Assembly (NCBI GenBank): GCA_945875065.1
Contig: CAMCJC010000210.1
Coordinates: forward strand, 1 to 5,219
Origin: an uncultured Propionibacteriaceae bacterium
GTDB taxonomy: Bacteria; Actinomycetota; Actinomycetes; Propionibacteriales; Propionibacteriaceae
Direction: 5' to 3'
Length of the DNA: 5,219 nt
The position numbers and the translations under genes were made by a program. Below are positions 1 to 5,219 of this stretch, in pieces. The notes beneath the pieces were generated by a model, which saw only the letters and a list, made by a program, of their open reading frames with translations, searched no databases and was not told where the DNA came from. How positions within the stretch are numbered: the first letter of the stretch is position 1; each line of letters begins with the position of its first letter.

Positions 1-1
1 C

Positions 2-202
2 TTCGAGGCGGCTATGGTGGCGTTTGAGGACGAGCCGTCAGAGGTGACGGCCGGTCGGGTGGAGTTGAAGTTCACCCTCGCTCGACGCCCCAGCCGCAAG
101 ACCGAACGTTTCCATCAGCCGCCCCCTAGGGAGTCCAGCCGTCGACCCCGTCGGCATGGAACGCCCGGTACGTCACGACGGCTACTCAGGGATTGGGTCT
201 AG
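2..202 (+). CDS. Uncertain partial ORF, unidentified, possibly the 3' tail of an upstream gene
   Basis: An open frame enters from the left edge (F-E-A-A-M at positions 2-16) and ends at a TAG at 200-202. It overlaps the 3' end of the convergent TIR-SAVED gene by 21 bases. The first 30 or so codons look protein-like: acidic, with a strand-like stretch GRVELKFTLA and mostly G/C third positions. The second half is rich in Arg, Pro and Ser with weaker third-position bias, as expected of read-through of non-coding DNA. There is an internal ATG at 14 but no ribosome binding site can be judged so close to the edge. I do not recognise a family. It could be a truncated gene end, a degraded remnant or chance; confidence is low. 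Confidence 0.2.
   Translation, partial: FEAAMVAFEDEPSEVTAGRVELKFTLARRPSRKTERFHQPPPRESSRRPRRHGTPGTSRRLLRDWV
34..51. other. Perfect 7-bp inverted repeat (stem-loop)
   Basis: GCCGTCA (34-40) and TGACGGC (45-51) pair perfectly around a GAGG loop. It lies about 130 bases past the stop codon of the minus-strand effector gene, so it could end that transcript as a GC-rich hairpin without a U-tract, a form often proposed for high-GC actinobacteria. There is no T-run on either side, and short palindromes are common in GC-rich DNA, so the terminator role is only a possibility. Confidence 0.2.
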
Positions 203-1972
203 CCACTCCATGTACTGGAGACACCGGTCGGTGCTGCTCTCGAAGCATCCCAGCCCCCGGCACCCGATGATGGTTCCCGTCTCGCTGCGTACCTCGCCGT
301 AGGGGAAGAAGAAGTCGGGCCGCCGCGCCGCTTCCGCCGAGATCCGCGGGACGATGTACCCGACGCCCGGGATCATCGGCGGCCACGGGGCGACGCCGCC
401 CTGACGAACCCTCGTCAACGGCACCTCTTGGCCGTCGACACGAAGCGTTGGCAGCTGCTCGGAGTCCTCTCGCCTGCGGACCCACTCGGCGTCCGATTTG
501 GGCGAGAACCACGTGTGAGCTGCCCCGGCAGCCGGAATGTACGTCACGGCGTGGGGTGTCAGGTTCGTCAGGGTGCGTACCTCGTCGACCTGAGGCATCG
601 CCTGACCGAACACGCCGACGATGGGGCGCCCGTTTCCGGCCTCCATCCGCATTACGCGGATGTACTCTCTGACGCCGACGCCGGAGGAAGCGAGCTCGTA
701 GAAGTCGACGCAGACGGTGTTGCACTCGCGGGCCGCCAGCGTCACCAGGGCGACGGGGATGGATGCCGCCAGATGAATCCTCACCCCATCGCCCAGCTCC
801 CGCAGGGCCTGTCCGATCCGCACGGCGAGCGCCTGCCCCTCCTCGCTTGGGATGACCTGCTGCCCATGCTCGTTCAAAGGCCCCGAGAACTCGATCACCA
901 CGACCGGAGCCGAACCAAGCCGCTGGGCAAGCTCGATTACCGGGTCCCTCTTGAAGCCCGCCAGGGCCAGCACCACGACGACGTCCGCGTGTTCCGTGTT
1001 GCCATCAGGAAGGCGGAGAGCCGCCCGGAGGTCGCCGCCCGACTGCGTCTCCAGGACCCGATCCTCCCGCCGTTTGGAGGGGTCGACGACGCGGTAGCGC
1101 ACCGTCGTGCGGACTTCGCGCGTCGTCGCGGCCGAAGACCAGTCGTTGCCGTCCACGTCCTGCCACACGAACGACTCGATCCTTCCGCGCGACTTGGGGA
1201 TCCCCGTCCCCAGCGCCCAGGCGACGCTGGGATGACAGCCGCCGCTGAAGCAGATGGACTCAACCCTCATCTCGAAGATCGTGTCGACGAGCACCGGCAG
1301 GGTCTTCTGGAGGCAGCGGAGGTCCAGCTCCTCGGGAATCTGGGAGGCCACGTCCTGACGAAGCCGGATGTGGAGGTCACCGGTGTCGGGGGTCAAGGGG
1401 CTGGCGGGCTGATGGGTGGGAGCGGGCCGGGTCTGGAGTCCAACCCTGAGGGGGCCGTTCCCCCGCACCCGCCAGTGCTCGATGCGTCGCTTCAGGAGGT
1501 CCTTCAACATGGCGTCGAGCTGATTGACCGGCGGGGCGGCACGTAGGAGCGCATGCTGGAGTCGGTCGGCCAGCTTCGCGGGCCTCGGACACTTGGGTTG
1601 CAGCCGCGCGTCGGGGGCGGTGACATCCATGTCGTCGTCTCGTCGGATGGTGTTAACGATATAGAACTGGAAGTACCCATCCGACGCTTCGTCGACGTCG
1701 AGGATCAGGGGCAGCTCCTCCTGCGGCACGAAGACGCTGTCCTCGATCCCATCGGTGACAACTAGGACGGCACCGCTCAGCCCTTCTTTGAACGCCTTCT
1801 GAACCGAGCGCGTCACCGCCCCGGACTCGAGATCGCGGATGTCACGCCAGGGTACGATCCCGCCCGCGCGTAGATACGTCTCGACGAACTCGGCCTCCTG
1901 CGCCCCACTTCGCTGGTGGTAGGAGATGAAGACGGCGCCGTCTGGGCGCGGCATGGGTGGAGTGTTGGTCAT
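182..1972 (-). CDS. TIR-SAVED effector with an extra C-terminal NLTPH-like domain
   Basis: This 596-residue predicted cytoplasmic defence effector has three parts. Residues 12-115 form a TIR domain: FISYH at 15-19 is the first strand, GGIVPWRD at 37-44 with RDL at 46-48 is the box-2 region, and the S79-x-F-V-x-x-E85-E86-L run places a Glu where TIR NADases carry their catalytic Glu (E85, or E86). A helical linker (about 130-170) and a Pro/Thr-rich stretch (about 180-197) follow. Residues 235-445 look like a SAVED domain: SICFSGG at 239-245, strands DVVVVLALAG (330-339) and VVVIEFSG (357-364), and the signature RIHLAASIPVALVTLAAREC with DFYEL ending at 427. SAVED domains bind cyclic oligonucleotides, and in known TIR-SAVED proteins this drives filament assembly and NAD+ cleavage. 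Residues 448-577 are an additional domain (NLTPHAV at 470-476, GYIVPRISAEAARR at 538-551, GTIIGCRGL at 566-574). The gene diverges from a type III cas operon, so Cas10-made cyclic oligoadenylate is the likely ligand (inference). No membrane segments or signal peptide are seen. The ATG at 1972 is preceded by AAGGAC about 10 bases upstream. A far stronger AAAGGAGG sits near 2010-2017, too far upstream to serve it directly. Confidence 0.88.
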   Translation of the reverse strand: MTNTPPMPRPDGAVFISYHQRSGAQEAEFVETYLRAGGIVPWRDIRDLESGAVTRSVQKAFKEGLSGAVLVVTDGIEDSVFVPQEELPLILDVDEASDGYFQFYIVNTIRRDDDMDVTAPDARLQPKCPRPAKLADRLQHALLRAAPPVNQLDAMLKDLLKRRIEHWRVRGNGPLRVGLQTRPAPTHQPASPLTPDTGDLHIRLRQDVASQIPEELDLRCLQKTLPVLVDTIFEMRVESICFSGGCHPSVAWALGTGIPKSRGRIESFVWQDVDGNDWSSAATTREVRTTVRYRVVDPSKRREDRVLETQSGGDLRAALRLPDGNTEHADVVVVLALAGFKRDPVIELAQRLGSAPVVVIEFSGPLNEHGQQVIPSEEGQALAVRIGQALRELGDGVRIHLAASIPVALVTLAARECNTVCVDFYELASSGVGVREYIRVMRMEAGNGRPIVGVFGQAMPQVDEVRTLTNLTPHAVTYIPAAGAAHTWFSPKSDAEWVRRREDSEQLPTLRVDGQEVPLTRVRQGGVAPWPPMIPGVGYIVPRISAEAARRPDFFFPYGEVRSETGTIIGCRGLGCFESSTDRCLQYMEWLDPIPE

Positions 1973-2007
1973 CTTGGGGTCTGTCCTTGGGTTGATGCGG
2001 GCCGGGT

Positions 2008-2044
2008 GACCTCCTTTCAGTATGTTCTAACGGAAGGAGTGGTC
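2008..2044. promoter_or_regulatory. Imperfect dyad embedding a strong minus-strand ribosome binding sequence
   Basis: CTCCTTTC (2011-2018) pairs with GGAAGGAG (2032-2039), with one G-U pair, around a 13-base loop. GAC at 2008-2010 can extend the stem with GTC at 2042-2044 across a 2-base bulge. Read on the minus strand, one arm is AAAGGAGG, a near-perfect Shine-Dalgarno sequence lying about 37 bases before the effector ATG, with no ATG, GTG or TTG at usable spacing. The dyad could be an operator shared by both promoters or an RNA hairpin in the effector leader that hides the ribosome binding sequence. Both roles are inferred. Confidence 0.35.
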
Positions 2045-2066
2045 TGCCACACCGGCCTGTCCGTCA

Positions 2067-2085
2067 GCAGAGAGAAAGGCTCTGC
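2067..2085 (+). promoter_or_regulatory. Leader hairpin presenting AGAAAGG in its loop
   Basis: GCAGAG (2067-2072) and CTCTGC (2080-2085) are perfect inverted repeats flanking the loop AGAAAGG (2073-2079). The purine-rich loop is Shine-Dalgarno-like and lies 7 bases before the ATG of the short leader ORF at 2087. In a plus-strand transcript this would be a small stem-loop just upstream of the RAMP gene. The hairpin is seen directly; a role in translation control is inference. Confidence 0.35.
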
Positions 2086-2086
2086 G

Positions 2087-2116
2087 ATGGGAACGGACGG
2101 CGAGGAGGAACGATGA
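2087..2116 (+). CDS. Possible nine-codon leader peptide overlapping the RAMP start
   Basis: ATG at 2087 opens a nine-residue ORF (MGTDGEEER) whose TGA overlaps the RAMP gene's ATG in an ATGA junction at 2113-2116. A Shine-Dalgarno-like AGAAAGG sits 7 bases upstream in a hairpin loop. The GAGGAGG used by the RAMP gene is part of the leader ORF's Glu codons. If translated, termination at the ATGA would couple ribosomes to the RAMP start. The peptide has no recognised function, is very short and could be chance. Confidence 0.25.
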   Translation: MGTDGEEER

Positions 2117-4638
2117 CCGACGAGGTGCGTTACGTCTACCTGGAGGACGACGGCTCGGGTGGGGTCACGATCTGGCCCCTCGAGGAGTCCGACGTCACCT
2201 GGAAGGGTCGGCCGGTGTTGACGAGGGCGAGTTCGCACCCGATTGACGCGGACTACTGCGAAGGCTATGACGTTGGGCGGCCCGGCTACTACCGCGCGAC
2301 GCTTGAGGGAGACCCGCCCGAGATCTGCGAGGTCGACGAAGGCCCGCTGCCGTGCCAGGAAGCCAAGCCCAAGGGGCACAACGTGCGCGGCAAGCCCCTA
2401 GTATTCGATGGCTGGGAGCAACACCTTGTCAACATGGCCCAGTCCCAGGCCTTCGTCCTCATCGCGGAGGGCACGCCGCACGAGCGCCTGTGCTGGGGTG
2501 GCCACGGCGTCGACGCGTGGCGCGAGCAGGCGGAACAGAAGCGCCGGGACAAGGCCGAGGCGAAGGTTTACGGGCAGGAGCTGAACGCGCAGCGGAGGCG
2601 CGACGCGTGGCTGCACGAACTCCACGACGGGGGCGATGCCTTCATCAACCCGTACACGTTCGTCCCACTGCCCGACAAGGTACGACGCAGTAGCCCCGCC
2701 GGGCACGCCCGCGCTAAGGAAGGGCACCTGAGTGGCTTCATTGACGTCGAGTACGAGTTCAAGACCCCCCTCATGCTGGCAAACGACTGGCATCCGGCGG
2801 GGGGCGGCGAACACCGGGCGGGTCAGCTGATCAGCATCCCCGGCTCGTCGTTCCGCGGCGCCACCCGCTCGCTGTTCGAGGTCCTCACCAACAGCTGCCT
2901 CCACATCATCGACCCCGACTACGTCCCCGTCCACCGCTCGGAGGTCCAGATGAGGCCGGACGCTCGCCTCGCAGTGGTTCAGAACCTGGATGAGACGACC
3001 CACAAGCTGACGGTGCTCCTGACAACGCGCGTCGTCTGGGCCACGGCGAAGGCTCTTCAGGAGCGCCTCAAAGAGCCCCTGAAGTCGGGCCTCCGCCTGG
3101 ACTTCCCCGGGGGCTTCCGGCAGGAGTACGGGAAGGAACAGTCCTTCGGCAAGGACAAGCGCGGACGGAAACAGACGCGCCAGGCGTTGACACCCAGCGG
3201 AGTCGAGGCTCTGGAGCTCAGCGACGGCGGGCGCTGGGTCCTGCACGTGGCGGACGCGGGGGCGAAGGGCGCCAAGCCGTTCGACAGCGTCCACGTCGCC
3301 CTCGGGGAGTTGAAAGACGAGCCGATGACTCTCGATCCCTCGATCTGGGAGGAGTTCCGGGAACTGTGCCGGCACTCTGTCGATGTCGAGGGCGGAAACC
3401 TCGCCGATACCGCGCCCGATCTCAACTCGCCGGACTGGCCGAGAGCCGAGGTCTGTCACGTGCACAAAGGGAATAGGACGGTGGTGGGGTGGCGGCGCAA
3501 GAGCGACGGCATGCTCGGCCCTGGCGACTCGGTATGGCTGGTTTACGAGAAAGGGGAAGTCGTCGGTCTCAAGATGTCCCTCAACTGGCGCGAGATGGGC
3601 CAGCATCCCCTGAAAAAGCGCCTCCCCGATGAGTCGCTGCTGCCCTGCCACGACCCGGACGACCTCTGCCCCGCCTGCAGCACGTTCGGGTTCATCGAGC
3701 AGCGCACCGAACACAGGGATGCAGCCGAACAGAACGCCTACGCCTCCCACGTGCGGTTCACGCCGCTGCGTTCCCACGGCGACGTGGCCCTGCGGCAGGA
3801 GGTGCCGCCGCCGATGCGGTCCCCCCGGGCCAGAGCCGGCGCCTTCTACCTCAGCCACAAGATCACCGCAGGCGACACGGACGTCGAAGCCTCCCAGTGG
3901 CGTGAGGCCGGGAATCCCGAATGGGGGCAGCCAGCCACACGCTGGGGTAGCAAGCTGGACTCCCCCTCCCCTCGAAGGATCGCGGGCCGCAAGTTCTACT
4001 GGCACGGCCAGGAGCCCGACGATGTCACCCCGACTCCCCGGCACAAGCGACGCGGCCGCTCCTCGAGCAAGGAGGAGTTGGACGAGAGTCGCTGGTTCGC
4101 CCCCGCCGAGACCCACCTGAGTGGGCGGGTGTTCTTCGAGAACCTGTCGCCCGCCCAGCTCGGCTTCCTCCTGATCGCCCTCAACCCGCAGCTCCTCGCC
4201 GACGAGCTCGGCATCGCCGACTTCGGCGGCCTGGCCACCCATCTGGGAGGCGGCAAGGGACTCGGTTACGGCACCGCCGTCGCTACCCGCTGCCAGGCCC
4301 ACGTCGAGGGCGCCGCCGACCGCTACCGCGACGGCACGGCCGCTTTCGACGACGCAGAGCGCAAGGCGCTCGACGAGGCCGCCCGCGAGCTGAGGGAGAG
4401 TCCGGACCTCGCCCAGGCAATAGCCAAGGCCCTCGGCCTGGGCAGCGTCCCCGCCGATCGCCTCTGGTATCCCACGATGGGCAACTTCAAGGAACGGAGT
4501 AGGACAAACCAGAAAGAGTTCGACCTCAGCTTCAAGTACTACGCGAAGTTCTCCGGCGCCAATACAGGCGTACCCATGCGGACGCTGCCGCGCATCGACG
4601 AGTGGAACCAATACATGACTAACAAGGAGAAGCCGTGA
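2113..4638 (+). CDS. TIGR03986-type CRISPR-associated RAMP protein (double Cas7-like)
   Basis: This 841-residue protein is a predicted structural, crRNA-binding component of a type III effector complex. It shows motifs I associate with the TIGR03986 RAMP family: FINPYTFVPLP (177-187), a first RAMP strand GFIDVEYEFKTPLM (208-221), IPGSSFRGATRSLFEVLT (242-259), a C-P-x-C element CPACSTFGF (519-527) as in Csm3/Cmr4-like proteins, SHVRFTPL (545-552), GRKFYWHG (625-632), a second RAMP strand LSGRVFFENL (669-678), and the glycine-rich loop LGGGKGLGYGTAV (711-723). The two sets suggest two fused Cas7-like ferredoxin folds. The first 170 or so residues precede the usual start of similarity and include a charged, probably helical or coiled stretch at 134-165. 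The ATG at 2113 follows GAGGAGG with a short 4-base spacer. The ATG at 2087 is out of frame. The gene overlaps the Cas10-like gene by GTGA, so the two are probably translationally coupled. No catalytic residues for RNA cleavage can be assigned by eye. Confidence 0.88.
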   Translation: MTDEVRYVYLEDDGSGGVTIWPLEESDVTWKGRPVLTRASSHPIDADYCEGYDVGRPGYYRATLEGDPPEICEVDEGPLPCQEAKPKGHNVRGKPLVFDGWEQHLVNMAQSQAFVLIAEGTPHERLCWGGHGVDAWREQAEQKRRDKAEAKVYGQELNAQRRRDAWLHELHDGGDAFINPYTFVPLPDKVRRSSPAGHARAKEGHLSGFIDVEYEFKTPLMLANDWHPAGGGEHRAGQLISIPGSSFRGATRSLFEVLTNSCLHIIDPDYVPVHRSEVQMRPDARLAVVQNLDETTHKLTVLLTTRVVWATAKALQERLKEPLKSGLRLDFPGGFRQEYGKEQSFGKDKRGRKQTRQALTPSGVEALELSDGGRWVLHVADAGAKGAKPFDSVHVALGELKDEPMTLDPSIWEEFRELCRHSVDVEGGNLADTAPDLNSPDWPRAEVCHVHKGNRTVVGWRRKSDGMLGPGDSVWLVYEKGEVVGLKMSLNWREMGQHPLKKRLPDESLLPCHDPDDLCPACSTFGFIEQRTEHRDAAEQNAYASHVRFTPLRSHGDVALRQEVPPPMRSPRARAGAFYLSHKITAGDTDVEASQWREAGNPEWGQPATRWGSKLDSPSPRRIAGRKFYWHGQEPDDVTPTPRHKRRGRSSSKEELDESRWFAPAETHLSGRVFFENLSPAQLGFLLIALNPQLLADELGIADFGGLATHLGGGKGLGYGTAVATRCQAHVEGAADRYRDGTAAFDDAERKALDEAARELRESPDLAQAIAKALGLGSVPADRLWYPTMGNFKERSRTNQKEFDLSFKYYAKFSGANTGVPMRTLPRIDEWNQYMTNKEKP

Positions 4639-5219
4639 CTTACTTCGCAGCCATCGGCATTCGGCAGATCCAGTCCTACCTGGCCCGCTCCCGACACCTG
4701 TGGGGGCGGCGCGGCGCCTCGGACATGCTCGCCTACCTGACCGCCACCGCAGGCCCGGACATCGCTCCTGACCAGAGGCGCTTCCGCACGGCCGCCGAGG
4801 TGCTCGAGGACCACGCGGGCGTGGACTTCGACCGGGACGCCCTCGACGTCGACAGCATCGTCAATGTCCGCGGCGAGGACCATGACGCCGTCGCCCGGGC
4901 CACGAAGGCCCTCGCCCTCAACATCAAGCTCCACCTGCCCGCCGCCCACGTCGAGACCACCATCCGCGAGGGCAAGACCTACCGCGACGTGATCCGAGCG
5001 GAGAACGCCCGGGAGGTGACCGAGCACGTCGAATACCCGCCTACGCGCATCGAGTTCCCGCTGGCCCACCACTGCGACGAGTGCTCTTCCGGCATGGCAT
5101 CCCGCACCAAGAACACCCCCGACGGGGAGCTGCGGCTCTGTCCCGACTGTCTCTCCCGCGCCACGGACAACGGGCGCAACCGGCTGCTGGACAAGGCCCA
5201 GTTCGTACCTCAGGTCGGG
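4635..5219 (+). CDS. cas10: Cas10-type large subunit, 5' part (runs off window), no HD domain at N-terminus
   Basis: The frame is open from a GTG at 4635 to the window end (195 codons, no stop). The start is well fixed: AAGGAG (4624-4629) lies 5 bases upstream, the GTG overlaps the RAMP stop as GTGA, and an in-frame TAA at 4620-4622 excludes an earlier start. The product opens with MTYFAAIGIRQIQSYLARSR and then a GASDMLAYL segment (residues 27-35), which resembles the first ferredoxin/palm region of Cmr2/Cas10 ('G-x-x-Q-x-x-I-x-x-aR... gSyLLS-yl'). Residues C147-x2-C150 and C169-x2-C172 form a four-Cys zinc-finger pattern, as in Cas10 proteins. Cas10 makes cyclic oligoadenylates from ATP when the complex binds target RNA; the catalytic GGDD motif would lie beyond the window edge. 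No HD nuclease domain precedes the palm region, so single-stranded DNA cleavage by this subunit is unlikely unless the domain is elsewhere in the chain. The operon position after a RAMP gene supports the call. Confidence 0.85.
   Translation, partial: MTYFAAIGIRQIQSYLARSRHLWGRRGASDMLAYLTATAGPDIAPDQRRFRTAAEVLEDHAGVDFDRDALDVDSIVNVRGEDHDAVARATKALALNIKLHLPAAHVETTIREGKTYRDVIRAENAREVTEHVEYPPTRIEFPLAHHCDECSSGMASRTKNTPDGELRLCPDCLSRATDNGRNRLLDKAQFVPQVG

Larger units (their letters stand above)
1973..2112. promoter_or_regulatory. Divergent intergenic control region
   Basis: This 140-bp spacer separates the divergent start codons of the TIR-SAVED effector (minus) and the RAMP gene (plus), so promoters for both directions should lie here. 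The clearest -10-like element on the minus strand is TAGAAC (complement of 2024-2029), close to the actinobacterial TAGRRT pattern but without a good -35. On the plus strand, TTGATG (1992-1997) and TATGTT (2021-2026) resemble -35 and -10 elements but are 23 bases apart, too far for a standard sigma-70 promoter. Two stem-loops and a short leader ORF, listed separately, occupy the rest. Exact promoters cannot be fixed by eye. Confidence 0.5.

Noticed and set aside
428..1546. A 372-codon open frame on the plus strand opposite the TIR-SAVED gene
   Set aside because: The opposite strand has clear TIR and SAVED signatures. This frame has no recognisable domain and arises from codon bias.
182..1972. 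A stand-alone CBASS operon
   Set aside because: No CD-NTase is encoded in the window. The only adjacent cyclic-nucleotide synthase candidate is the Cas10-type gene, so a type III link is preferred.
2087..2115. ATG at 2087 as the RAMP start
   Set aside because: It is out of frame with the RAMP gene by two bases and reaches a stop at 2114-2116, so it can only encode a short leader peptide.
2398..4611. A 737-codon open frame on the minus strand opposite the RAMP gene
   Set aside because: It is a shadow of the GC-rich plus-strand gene. Its translation is low-complexity (Val, Gly, Ala, Leu, Arg) with no family motifs, while the plus frame has clear RAMP motifs, a ribosome binding site and operon overlap.
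4539..5072. A 177-codon open frame on the minus strand across the RAMP/Cas10 junction
   Set aside because: It lies opposite the well-supported Cas10 start and RAMP end and has no motif of its own.
1..5219. A CRISPR array, tRNA/rRNA genes, insertion sequences or attachment sites
   Set aside because: No regularly spaced direct repeats, cloverleaf-like segments, transposase-like proteins or terminal inverted repeats were seen.

Overview
This is a GC-rich window (roughly two-thirds G+C by eye, strong G/C bias at third codon positions) of the kind seen in Actinomycetota such as streptomycetes and relatives. The genus cannot be fixed from the sequence. It reads as part of a type III CRISPR-Cas defence locus with a cyclic-oligonucleotide-activated TIR effector encoded divergently beside it.

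Layout: (1) Positions 1-181 lie downstream of the effector gene. They hold an uncertain tail of a possible plus-strand ORF and one perfect 7-bp stem-loop. (2) On the minus strand, 182-1972 encodes a 596-residue protein with an N-terminal TIR domain (predicted NADase), a central SAVED domain (cyclic oligonucleotide sensor), and an unexpected C-terminal domain of about 130 residues. That domain has the look of small phage and actinobacterial proteins carrying 'NLTPH...YIV...GCRGL' motifs. (3) Positions 1973-2112 are a 140-bp divergent intergenic region with two stem-loops, a nine-codon leader ORF and the divergent start signals. (4) On the plus strand, 2113-4638 encodes an 841-residue RAMP protein of the TIGR03986 type with two Cas7-like halves. 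(5) On the plus strand, 4635-5219 is the 5' part of a Cas10-type gene. It overlaps the RAMP stop codon by 4 bases and runs off the window after 195 codons.

How the genes may work together (inference from family knowledge): the RAMP protein would form part of the crRNA-guided backbone that recognises target RNA. Cas10 would make cyclic oligoadenylates on target binding. The SAVED domain would bind that messenger and drive assembly of the TIR domains, which would then destroy NAD+. The visible N-terminus of Cas10 begins directly with the ferredoxin-like/palm region and shows no HD nuclease domain ahead of it, so signalling to an effector may be the main output. No CRISPR array, cas6, cas1/cas2 or CD-NTase gene is in the window. 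The type III assignment therefore rests on the RAMP and Cas10 genes, and the subtype is left open.
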